The notes under the pieces were generated by a model that saw only the letters and a program-made list of their open reading frames with translations, searched no databases and had not been told where the DNA came from. A DNA stretch of 64,000 nt. Source: CAJJDF01 sp965657945. GTDB lineage: Bacteria; Bacteroidota; Bacteroidia; Flavobacteriales_D; CAJJDF01. This document shows, one piece after another, positions 26,294 to 34,701 of this stretch. Location of the stretch: positions 6,021 to 70,020 of the forward strand of contig CBFHPW010000010.1 in assembly GCA_965657945.1 (NCBI GenBank), in the 5' to 3' direction. The position numbers and the translations under genes are program-made. The first letter of the stretch is position 1; every line of letters begins with the position of its first letter.

Positions 26294-27423
26294 GTTACTA
26301 AGCTAGCATATATTTGTTTCAAAACCAATTCCTCGTTTTCCCAAGTTAGCTTTTCTGTAGCCCTTTTGGTATTCTCTTTCTTGGCTTGCACATCCTCCCT
26401 GTTTTCTAATACATCTTGGATTTGCCGTGCCATGTTTTCAGGATTATGATTAGTTAGAATCCAACCCACTTTGTGCTTTTCAATAATCTTTCTTATTTCT
26501 GTAAGATTGGAAGCTAAAACGGGGGTTTCATGATGAATGTAATCAAATAGTTTGTTTGGCAATGAATATTCGTAATTCAAATTCGTATTCTTATCCAAAG
26601 ATAAACCCAAATCTGCAGCATGAGTATATTGGACTAAGTCCAAATAAGGGATCTTTCCTTTGATTATCACCTTAGATTCCAATTGGTGAAGTGCTATGAT
26701 TTCTTTCAATTTCTCAAAAACATCTCCTCCTCCCACAATGACAAACAAATAATTACTCGGCAAATATTTCATGGCCTCAACCATCTCTTCGGCTCCTCTA
26801 TCCAAGTTTATTCCTGCTCCTTGTAACAACAAAATATATTTGTCCTCAGGCAATCCTAATTCTGCTCTAGATACGTACTCCACATTTTGTTTTCGTCTAG
26901 GAATATTTCTCACCACTTTTACCTCTACGCCATATTTTTGTTGGTATATGTGAGCGATTGAGTCGCAAACCGTATAAACTGATTTTAGTTTTGGAAAAAT
27001 AGATTTTTCTATTTTTAGCCAAATATTTTTGGCTAAAGAACCATCTACTAGTTCAGGAACCTCAGTAAAATATTCGTGAGAATCGTAAACTAGTTCTGAA
27101 TTCTTGAAACGAGCCACCCAATAATTTGCTAACAAAGTATCGAGATCATTAGAAAGCAAAACGCTATGTTTTTTGAACAGCAAATAAAAAAACAACCTTA
27201 AATTAAGCTCAGCATAAAACAAAGCTCCTTTTCTAAAAAACAGTCTAAGTCTTTTGGTGTTATAATTTCGTTGGGTAAGCGCCAAACTATTGGGCAATTT
27301 TCTTCCTACTAAGGTAACATCAAATCCCATTGAAACGAGAGTATTACATACCTTGTCCACTCTCATGTCTGAGTACAAATCATTGGAAACCGAAACATAT
27401 ACTCGATTGAGGGAATGAGTCAT
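26290..27423 (-). CDS. Glycosyltransferase, GT4-like
   Basis: The product has 377 residues. Its N-domain (VYVSVSNDLYSDMRVDKV, then VTLVGRKLP) and C-domain (ILLLQGAGINLDRGAEEMVEAM, VIVGGGDVFEKL, and SLPNKLFDYIHHETPVLAS) fit a GT-B retaining glycosyltransferase. The NKLFDY segment is the nucleotide-sugar binding region. The product and acceptor cannot be told from sequence. It follows the MFS gene by 8 bases and overlaps the next transferase, so the three are one operon. No polymerase or flippase is nearby. Confidence 0.82.
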   Translation of the reverse strand: MTHSLNRVYVSVSNDLYSDMRVDKVCNTLVSMGFDVTLVGRKLPNSLALTQRNYNTKRLRLFFRKGALFYAELNLRLFFYLLFKKHSVLLSNDLDTLLANYWVARFKNSELVYDSHEYFTEVPELVDGSLAKNIWLKIEKSIFPKLKSVYTVCDSIAHIYQQKYGVEVKVVRNIPRRKQNVEYVSRAELGLPEDKYILLLQGAGINLDRGAEEMVEAMKYLPSNYLFVIVGGGDVFEKLKEIIALHQLESKVIIKGKIPYLDLVQYTHAADLGLSLDKNTNLNYEYSLPNKLFDYIHHETPVLASNLTEIRKIIEKHKVGWILTNHNPENMARQIQDVLENREDVQAKKENTKRATEKLTWENEELVLKQIYASLVT

Positions 27424-27431
27424 TGTAGAAT

Positions 27432-28820
27432 TTATTTAGCTTGTTTTTCTACTCTATCTCTTGGCACAAAACTCAGTAATAAAAATGCCAGAACAAAGAA
27501 TACCGCAATACAGATTATGGAATTCCTCATGCTTCCCGTTATTTGTTCTAAAAAACCAAACATGAACATACCTACCACAATGGCTAATTTCTCGGTTACA
27601 TCATAAAAACTGAAGTAAGAAGAAGTATCCTCTGTAGGTGGCAAAAATTTAGAATACGTAGATCTAGATATGGATTGCACGGCACCCATTACCATCCCCA
27701 CCATTGCGGCAGTAATGTAAAACTCAAAAGGAGTCACAATAAAATAAGCCCAAACCACGATACAAATCCAAGCGAACAAAATGATTTGCAAGGTTTTTAT
27801 GTTTCCTATTACCTTGGAGACTCTCGCCATCCCAATAGCTCCTGGAATGGCAATCAATTGAATAAGTAAAATACTAATTATTAATCCTGATGATTTATCT
27901 CCTTCAGAAGGCCAGGCGATTTCTTTGGCAGCAAAATAAACGGCTACCAGCATGACTGTTTGGACACCGGTGCTAAGCATAAAAAAGACTGGTAAAAATC
28001 GTTTTAATCGAATATCAGCCATAAACTCTTTGTACACCGTTTTTAATTCTCTAAATCCATTTCCGAAAATATGACTGGAGACTGTGTATTTATCCCAAGT
28101 ATCTCTAATTCTGTAGAAGAAAACATGGCTAAATCCAAACCACCAAATACCTGTCAATAAAAAACCAATCCTCGAAGCTTGAGTCTTTCCCGATTGTAGT
28201 ATCTCTCCCTCTGGATCAAGAATATCGTGAGTGCCCATAAACTCAGGTAAAGCATTATTAAATGTAATCATTACTAAACAAATAATTAATAATAGCACAC
28301 TTCCAATATATCCCATTGAAAACCCACCAGCACTAATTCGATCGTGATCTTTTTTATCAGCAATCTCGGGCAAATAGGCGTTGTAAAACACCAAACTTCC
28401 CCAAAAACCAATCAATGCAAAGAAATAAAAAAGAAAACCGAGTTCTATGTTTTCGTATTGAAAAAAATAAAGTCCCATGCAAGAAAACGAACCGAGATAT
28501 GCAAAAATCCGCATAAACATTTTTTTTCGTCCAATGTAATCAGCTACACCAGATAATATGGGTGAAATAAAGGCGACTAACAAAAATCCCAATGCACCCA
28601 CATAGGTAATCAAAGTTGTATTGATCCACTCAAAGCCAAAGGCTTCTACCATCACCTGCTTGTGACCGTTTACAAGTACCTCTCTCCCACTTGCTTTGGT
28701 CATTCCCTCATAGAAAATTGGAAATATTGCCGAACTAATTACTAAACTATAAACTGAATTTGCCCAGTCGTACATCATCCAGCCACGGATGGTTTTCTTG
28801 TTTCCTTTCTCTAAACTCAT
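27432..28820 (-). CDS. MFS transporter, UMF1/Atg22-like
   Basis: The product has 462 residues with about 12 membrane segments. The start GWMMYDWANSVYSLVISSAIFP is the hallmark of the UMF1/Atg22-like branch of the major facilitator superfamily, and DYIGRKKMFM after the second helix is the MFS cytoplasmic loop motif. Atg22 exports amino acids from yeast vacuoles; bacterial substrates are not established. It heads the leftward operon with two glycosyltransferases, with an 8-base gap, but I would not infer a glycan substrate from that alone. Confidence 0.88.
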   Translation of the reverse strand: MSLEKGNKKTIRGWMMYDWANSVYSLVISSAIFPIFYEGMTKASGREVLVNGHKQVMVEAFGFEWINTTLITYVGALGFLLVAFISPILSGVADYIGRKKMFMRIFAYLGSFSCMGLYFFQYENIELGFLFYFFALIGFWGSLVFYNAYLPEIADKKDHDRISAGGFSMGYIGSVLLLIICLVMITFNNALPEFMGTHDILDPEGEILQSGKTQASRIGFLLTGIWWFGFSHVFFYRIRDTWDKYTVSSHIFGNGFRELKTVYKEFMADIRLKRFLPVFFMLSTGVQTVMLVAVYFAAKEIAWPSEGDKSSGLIISILLIQLIAIPGAIGMARVSKVIGNIKTLQIILFAWICIVVWAYFIVTPFEFYITAAMVGMVMGAVQSISRSTYSKFLPPTEDTSSYFSFYDVTEKLAIVVGMFMFGFLEQITGSMRNSIICIAVFFVLAFLLLSFVPRDRVEKQAK

Positions 28821-29066
28821 TGCTAAATATAAAACTATTTTTTATATTTGATTTCATCAACTTTGGAACTCAATAAAAAATATTATCCTTCCCATATTAA
28901 CTTCATTATTCTTGCTTGCATGATGTAAGAAAGCCAATGAATTGAGCATGTTTGACCTAAAATCCAATTAACGGAACCAACTCCTCATGGAAATGATAAA
29001 TCTACTTTCCTTTAGACGCCAAAGTAGTTTGATTCGGCTGATTAATACAGAAAGAACAGGCAGATT

Positions 29067-30947
29067 TTACTCCTTCATTACTTTTTTTGATATCCGTCCT
29101 TTGGGTGTCTCAATAACCAATATGTATACGCCCTCAGTGATATCAATCATATTAAACTGATTTGTATTGATGTATTCAGAAACAAGTAGCTTCCCTGTCA
29201 AATCATACAATTCCAATCGATTGATGGGCTCACTAGAAGCAATCTTCAACCAATCTGTTGTGGGATTTGGATAAACCGAAACTTGAATAGGGTCTTCTTC
29301 CCAAATACTTGTGCTTGTATTATCAATTGGCAAAACCAATCTACTGGGCGTTGCAGTTCCTAAATGAATTTTGTTTATTGCAAAAAGTGGATTAAAAACA
29401 GAATCCAAATTATTTCCAGGATACATCACTTCCCCATTATTCATATTTCTATTGTATTTAGGGTAATTACTTCCTGTCACAATGAGTCTAAGCTTGTTAC
29501 CAGCCTTTATGGTAATTGCGGTACTATGCAAGTCAATCGAAACAGGATAAACTGTCCCTGGTTGCATAAAAGATGTATCGCTTATTCTGTAGCCATTTCT
29601 AAATCTCATCCGTTGGATACCGTCCATAATCAACATAGATCTTCCATCGGGATACACCTCCGTGAGTCTAACCGCCACATCGGTATCTTTTCTATCCGAA
29701 CTTATATAAAAATGAGCCTCTGGCTTACCTTTTATTTTTATATCTTGAGAAGATATAGGAGTGTCAAAAGTTAATAAATCGAATCTGGATTCAACATCAG
29801 GCCCTTGGTCATAAGGTCCTTGAACTAAATCGCTTCTCATAGTAGCTCCTCCAATTGTAGGCGAAGGAGAATTTGGATTATAGGAAAAAACCAAACTATC
29901 TCTTGTAGCTTGTGAAGTCGACAAACTACCATTTGGCTGAAGAAAGAAACTAGTCGATGTGTTGTAAGATACGGGCCATTGAAAATCTTCTAACCATTGT
30001 TCATCGCCCATTTGGTAATACATCACTGGCGGCTTCGAATTCCAACCATTGTTTTGATTTCTCAAATGATAATCAAAAAACTTCATTGCCATTGTATCAC
30101 TTATTCCCTCCGCATTCGGGTAATTCAACTGTCCTTGATTGACAGAGCCAACATAAGATGTTCCGCTTCCGCCATGAGTCCAAGGACCTAATAATACATG
30201 ATGCTTTGTTCCGATGGGCAAAGAAGAATTTTTGGTACAGGTATCATATTGAAAAATGGTAGACTCGATATTATGATCGTACCAGCCGCCAATCATAAGC
30301 ATGGGGACTTCTATACTATCTGGATATACCGATAAACTTTCAATTACTGACCAAGTAGCATTGTAATAAGGATTGGTAGAAACGGTGGAGGACACGCCAA
30401 AACCTAAATTATCTATTTGTTCTATCAACTCAGTTCGGGCAGCGCCTCCCGTGTAATAATGTTCGTACATAAAATGTGGGGCTGCAACTAAAGGAACTGC
30501 GCAAGTTAGGTGTGGCGGTTGTTTTTTAGCTGTTTCAAACTGAACATTACCCAATGCGGAAGGACCCCAAGTTCCTATTTTTCCTGTGCTCCAGGGTTGT
30601 GTAGCAATCCATTCTACCAAATCATAACCATCCTCCCCGGTTCCTACTCCAGGTAGCGCTTTGCTCAAATTTGAAAATCTACCTCGCCAGTCCATAATCA
30701 CAAAAGCATACTTACTCGTAGATAAATTTCTTACAATACCTAACGGCAAACCTAATCGATATCTATTTTTACCGTAAGGTGTTTGAATAAGAATTACGGG
30801 AAACGAATCTGATGTGTTGGGCAAATACACATCAACCTCCAAGCTATCTCCTTGAGATGTAGGAAACATAATTTGTTGAGGAGTAAGCAATTGAGTGTAA
30901 GAAACTGAACTTAAAACAAGACAAATAAGTAATATTAAATTTTTCAT
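29067..30947 (-). CDS. CocE/NonD (X-Pro dipeptidyl-peptidase-like) hydrolase with T9SS tail
   Basis: The product has 626 residues: a signal peptide (1-19), an alpha/beta hydrolase domain of the S15/CocE type (IQTPYGKNRY, DWRGRF, GEDGYDLVEWIATQPWSTGKIG, with GPSALG where the nucleophile serine is expected), a helical insert, LLGPWTHGG with the likely catalytic histidine, and the jelly-roll X-Pro domain (about 370-530). The last ~75 residues are a T9SS sorting domain (YPNPTTD, DLTGKL, ITEGVYIL). It would hydrolyse esters or proline-containing peptides outside the cell. It overlaps the upstream DinB-like gene by four bases. Confidence 0.9.
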   Translation of the reverse strand: MKNLILLICLVLSSVSYTQLLTPQQIMFPTSQGDSLEVDVYLPNTSDSFPVILIQTPYGKNRYRLGLPLGIVRNLSTSKYAFVIMDWRGRFSNLSKALPGVGTGEDGYDLVEWIATQPWSTGKIGTWGPSALGNVQFETAKKQPPHLTCAVPLVAAPHFMYEHYYTGGAARTELIEQIDNLGFGVSSTVSTNPYYNATWSVIESLSVYPDSIEVPMLMIGGWYDHNIESTIFQYDTCTKNSSLPIGTKHHVLLGPWTHGGSGTSYVGSVNQGQLNYPNAEGISDTMAMKFFDYHLRNQNNGWNSKPPVMYYQMGDEQWLEDFQWPVSYNTSTSFFLQPNGSLSTSQATRDSLVFSYNPNSPSPTIGGATMRSDLVQGPYDQGPDVESRFDLLTFDTPISSQDIKIKGKPEAHFYISSDRKDTDVAVRLTEVYPDGRSMLIMDGIQRMRFRNGYRISDTSFMQPGTVYPVSIDLHSTAITIKAGNKLRLIVTGSNYPKYNRNMNNGEVMYPGNNLDSVFNPLFAINKIHLGTATPSRLVLPIDNTSTSIWEEDPIQVSVYPNPTTDWLKIASSEPINRLELYDLTGKLLVSEYINTNQFNMIDITEGVYILVIETPKGRISKKVMKE

Positions 30948-31441
30948 TTTTTCATAGTTGGTAAGTACTTATCTTCAATTACAGAAAGGTGATGCTGAGT
31001 GTGACCAGCGATAATATGAGCAATCATCTTTACTGACAATTCTTCTCCGCTTGCAATTCCCTTTCTGGATAAAGCTATTTCGGGTAATTGGTTAAAAAAC
31101 ATAATAGTTGCTCTATGAACGGCAACAAATTCATTTAGCAACTGATTTTTAAATTTTTCGTTGGCATTTGATTCCCTTACGTATTGATTGTGATCATATC
31201 CAGGTAGTTCCGTGCTGTCGTTTCTGGCAAATCTCAAAGCACGATACACGAATATACGTTCCGTATCAATCAAATGTTGTACAATTTCTTTTATGGTCCA
31301 TTTTTCCTCAGCGTATTGATAATTCATTTCATCCTCCGAAAAAGATTGAATTAACTGAACTAAATGGTTGTGGCTTTTAACTAGTGCGGTTTCAATATCC
31401 GATGAGGTTGAAAGCTCTATATATCGATCAAAGTAAGGCAT
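30944..31441 (-). CDS. DinB-like putative metalloenzyme
   Basis: The product has 165 residues forming a four-helix DinB_2 bundle. The three expected metal-ligand histidines are present: one in EIVQHLIDTE (near 58) and two in IIAGHTQHH near the C-terminus. Members of this superfamily include thiol-dependent transferases such as bacillithiol S-transferases, but most are unassigned, and no substrate is implied here. Cytoplasmic. Its stop overlaps the start of the exported CocE-like hydrolase (ATGA), and it starts 3 bases after the end of the PorE-like gene, so it belongs to the long leftward operon. Confidence 0.87.
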   Translation of the reverse strand: MPYFDRYIELSTSSDIETALVKSHNHLVQLIQSFSEDEMNYQYAEEKWTIKEIVQHLIDTERIFVYRALRFARNDSTELPGYDHNQYVRESNANEKFKNQLLNEFVAVHRATIMFFNQLPEIALSRKGIASGEELSVKMIAHIIAGHTQHHLSVIEDKYLPTMKK

Positions 31442-31444
31442 AAT

Positions 31445-33694
31445 TTATTTGTTTTCTATGATTTCAAAAAGAACTACTAAAGTTTTCTGCTTAGGCTCTG
31501 CATTGGAAAATACGGTAATCGTTTTGCTTTCCTCACCAAACAATTGTTCCGTGTTTATTTCTGCTTTTATTTTTCTTGATTCTCCAGGGGTTAATATAAA
31601 TTGCTCTTGATCTATTACCGTACAACTGCATGAGCCTTCTATTTTATTTATCTCTAAAGGCAACTCTCCAGAGTTCCGTATTTCGAACTCAATTTCTATA
31701 GGAATACCATTTTTCCTTTTACCCAACCGTAGGATTTCATTGTCAAATTCGATTTGAGGAATGGAATCGTTCTTGCCTTTAAGATTTATGGATTGAATTT
31801 CTATTTTTCTTTCAAGGGCTGCGGCTCTGCTGTATACGGAATTTCGCTTGTCATTTATGTTGTCACTTACTAGACTACTCGCTGTGAACTCACCAAACGG
31901 AATTCTTTTGATGGTTAATTTTCCACCATTTTGGGACAGACCAGAGAGATACGGAATAAATTTTCCTTTTTCAAATTGAATGAGGTAATTCTCTAGACTT
32001 GAAATTCTTCGTTCTGTCAGGTTTACATTGTAATCTGTTTTGGCTAGCGGACTTGCAAACCCCTTAACAGTTAGCTCGATATGATTTCCTTTTTCTAATT
32101 CCAACAAGAGTAACTCTGTAAACAGAGCTAAATCCTTAACCCCTTTCTCAACGAATTCTCTAAAAAAGTCTTGAATATCAAGAATTGCCTCTTCTTCCTT
32201 TACTCCTGACATTCCTTTGGAATACTCTTTTTCATAAGTAGGAATTCGTGTCACATAATCGTCATACGTATTCAAGTAACTCAAATTGGTAGCAGTACTA
32301 GTTGATCTCGGATTGGGTCGGTCATTATGAAAGTAAAGAGTCACAGGTAAATAATCGTTTAGTTCTGCAAGCGAATTTATTTCAATTTCTTGGGGTTTTA
32401 TCTCTTTGGGGAAAGTAACAGAGTAAATGTCATTACAACAGGTAGATACTTTGTTTACACTCAAATCTGCTCTATTTGATGCAAGGTAATTTATTTCGTT
32501 ATCACTGTCCACAAAATAATACAAGTCATTCCATCGAGAATTTATTGGAGCGCCAAGATTTTGGGGCCGGTTAAAACTGACGGGAGTTCCTTTGGATTGA
32601 AAAATATCAAAACCACCTAATCCCGCGTGCCAGTCTGAACTGAAATACAACGTACTATTTTGATTATCGTAGAAAGGGGTAACTTCATTATCCTGCGAGT
32701 TAATAGTTTCTCCCGCATTAATCGGTGATTGAAATTCTCCTTGCTTATCTTTTTTCGAATACCAAATATCCATTCCTCCCATTCCTCCTTTTCTGTTCGA
32801 CACAAAGAACAAATATTCCTCTTCCCCAATTTGGCAACTCATTGGTTGAGTTTCGGTTGAGTTCGGTTCGCTCACTGCAATTTTTTGTGGGTTGCTCCAC
32901 TTGCCTTTTTCATAATTAGACACAAAAATATCGCATTCATTACTTGAATTGCATCGAGTAAAATAGAATAAATTGCCAGCCTCATTAAAACACCCATTAG
33001 CGGCTTGATATTGAGGTGAGTTTATCACTAAAGGTAGCTCCTTTTTCATGACCCAAATAGAATCTGACAGCTCCGCTTCGTATAGCTTAAACGCATATAA
33101 CTCATCAAATACCTCTCCATTTTCGCCCATGTTTTTAGCTCTAAGTGAGGAGAATAATAGTTTGTTCTCAAATAAAACCGGACTTATCTCGGAGGCTCCG
33201 GAATTCACTCCTGGACCTAAATTTTTCACTATGGCTTCGTTTCGATATTTTTCAGATCTTCTTGCATAGACAGAAGCCTTAATTTCCTGTTTTGCTTTGT
33301 TGTTCTCGTACGAATTTCCTCTTCGATAGATTGTTTTTACCCGTTTCCAAGTTTTGTAACTCTCTAGATAATCTCCGTTTATTTTTTGAAGGGTAGCCAA
33401 CCAAAAAACAGCTTTGGGATATTCTCTACCTCCATCTTTCTTATATATTTTCTCAAAATAATACAGCGACTTTTCGTATTCGTTGGATAACCTGAGCGAG
33501 TTAGCATAGCGGAACATAACTTCTAAATCCAATGAATCATAAGCCAAAGCAACTTTGTAGTGAACGGTAGCACATACATAATCTCCTTTTTCTGCACATT
33601 CATCTGCGATGTTCAGATATTGATTACGCGACTGACTCCAATTCTGAACAAATGAACACAGAAAAATGACCAATATGACGCTGCTTTGTTTCAT
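31445..33694 (-). CDS. PorE-like envelope protein: TPR, PD40 propeller, OmpA domain, DUF1573
   Basis: I choose the ATG at 33694, because it makes a four-base ATGA overlap with the PorP/SprF stop and begins a clean signal peptide (MKQSSVILVIFL ... WSQS); an ATG at 33709 is in frame. The ~749-residue product has TPR-like helices (about 20-125), PD40 propeller repeats (about 160-425; FVSNRKGGMGGMDIW, YFSSDWHAGLGGFDI), and an OmpA-like peptidoglycan-binding region (about 450-645; VTLYFHNDRPNPR, then GFASPLAKTDYNVNLTERR). This order matches PorE, which ties the T9SS to peptidoglycan. Unusually, the last ~90 residues are a DUF1573 Ig-like domain (RNSGELPL, EGSCSCTV, LTPGES). The SprF-like gene upstream supports a T9SS or gliding role. 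Confidence 0.88.
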   Translation of the reverse strand: MKQSSVILVIFLCSFVQNWSQSRNQYLNIADECAEKGDYVCATVHYKVALAYDSLDLEVMFRYANSLRLSNEYEKSLYYFEKIYKKDGGREYPKAVFWLATLQKINGDYLESYKTWKRVKTIYRRGNSYENNKAKQEIKASVYARRSEKYRNEAIVKNLGPGVNSGASEISPVLFENKLLFSSLRAKNMGENGEVFDELYAFKLYEAELSDSIWVMKKELPLVINSPQYQAANGCFNEAGNLFYFTRCNSSNECDIFVSNYEKGKWSNPQKIAVSEPNSTETQPMSCQIGEEEYLFFVSNRKGGMGGMDIWYSKKDKQGEFQSPINAGETINSQDNEVTPFYDNQNSTLYFSSDWHAGLGGFDIFQSKGTPVSFNRPQNLGAPINSRWNDLYYFVDSDNEINYLASNRADLSVNKVSTCCNDIYSVTFPKEIKPQEIEINSLAELNDYLPVTLYFHNDRPNPRSTSTATNLSYLNTYDDYVTRIPTYEKEYSKGMSGVKEEEAILDIQDFFREFVEKGVKDLALFTELLLLELEKGNHIELTVKGFASPLAKTDYNVNLTERRISSLENYLIQFEKGKFIPYLSGLSQNGGKLTIKRIPFGEFTASSLVSDNINDKRNSVYSRAAALERKIEIQSINLKGKNDSIPQIEFDNEILRLGKRKNGIPIEIEFEIRNSGELPLEINKIEGSCSCTVIDQEQFILTPGESRKIKAEINTEQLFGEESKTITVFSNAEPKQKTLVVLFEIIENK

Positions 33695-34698
33695 AAATAA
33701 TCTGGACATTTCTTGAATTTTTCCGCACTTTTCTTGAGGTGTTTCAGAATGTATATAGCCGAAAATTCTATTCCACCTCTGCCTTTACTTGCTTGCCGTA
33801 AGGTAGATAAATTAATATCGTAACTCAACCCAAAATGCCAATTATTGTAATCGTACTCGGCCGTTATGAATCCTGCATCTTTTGTTCTAAAAAACAACCC
33901 AATGTAAGCTGCCTGTTTTGCGCCAACCAAATCGCTCAGCACATATTTCCCTCTAGCTCCTGCAATGTATTCAAAGTAAGTGCCTTGAGCCATCAAAAAC
34001 ATAGATGGAATTAAATCAATGGTAGAAGTAACATTAAACTGATAAGTTGCATCGGCCACAAACCTTCTATCCATCTCTATTGCCTCATTATTGAAATAGC
34101 TTTCTTTTGGTTTTGTGATGTTAAATAAACCCAATCCTATTGAAAAATGTTTCCTATTAGCAATTTTTTGGGCATACCTTACACCTGAATGAAAATTAAA
34201 AAATGTTTGTCGGTTTGCCGCGAAGTTCTCCCTATTGGGAAGGCCTTGTTGGAAGGACAGACCGTTGTATTGAGCGTCAAATTTTAATTCATCAAAACTT
34301 AAGGTTTTGTTAGTAAAACCGGTTTGAACACCAAAAGAAAGAGTTTTATCAGTGGCGAAACTCAACACATAACTTCCCGACACATTGACGACAGTAGTGG
34401 TAAATTTTGAATCACCGGTATTGTCGTGACTAAATACGGCCCCAAGTCCAAGCCCTTTTATTCCAAAAGAATTGGCCAAATCGCCCGTGAGGCTTAAAGT
34501 CGCAAAAGGCACTGTGACGGCATTCCATTGATTTCGGTAATTGCCAGCAAATCGGTAATCTCCATCAAACAATCCAGTATTTGCCGGATTCAATGTAAGA
34601 GGAGAATTGTAAAATTGAGAAAAATGAATGTCTTGACCTCGAACTATTGAATAGCCTAAGAGAAATATAAAAATTCCTATGTAGGTCAATGCTTTCAA
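33691..34698 (-). CDS. PorP/SprF family type IX secretion membrane protein
   Basis: The product has 335 residues: a signal peptide (1-21, ending VRGQ), then QDIHFSQFYNSPLTLNPANTG, the signature start of the family, and alternating strands consistent with an outer-membrane beta-barrel of about 14 strands. SprF-type proteins are needed for secretion or surface attachment of particular T9SS cargo such as the adhesin SprB. It lies 3 bases after the T9SS cargo gene and overlaps the PorE-like gene, so all three are one operon and probably one functional unit. Confidence 0.93.
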   Translation of the reverse strand: MKALTYIGIFIFLLGYSIVRGQDIHFSQFYNSPLTLNPANTGLFDGDYRFAGNYRNQWNAVTVPFATLSLTGDLANSFGIKGLGLGAVFSHDNTGDSKFTTTVVNVSGSYVLSFATDKTLSFGVQTGFTNKTLSFDELKFDAQYNGLSFQQGLPNRENFAANRQTFFNFHSGVRYAQKIANRKHFSIGLGLFNITKPKESYFNNEAIEMDRRFVADATYQFNVTSTIDLIPSMFLMAQGTYFEYIAGARGKYVLSDLVGAKQAAYIGLFFRTKDAGFITAEYDYNNWHFGLSYDINLSTLRQASKGRGGIEFSAIYILKHLKKSAEKFKKCPDYL

Positions 34699-34701
34699 TA
34701 C

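Noticed and set aside
28985..29030. CTACTTT ... AAAGTAG hairpin near the end of the CocE-like gene
   Set aside because: A 7-bp AT-rich stem without a T-run; weaker than all other terminators here.
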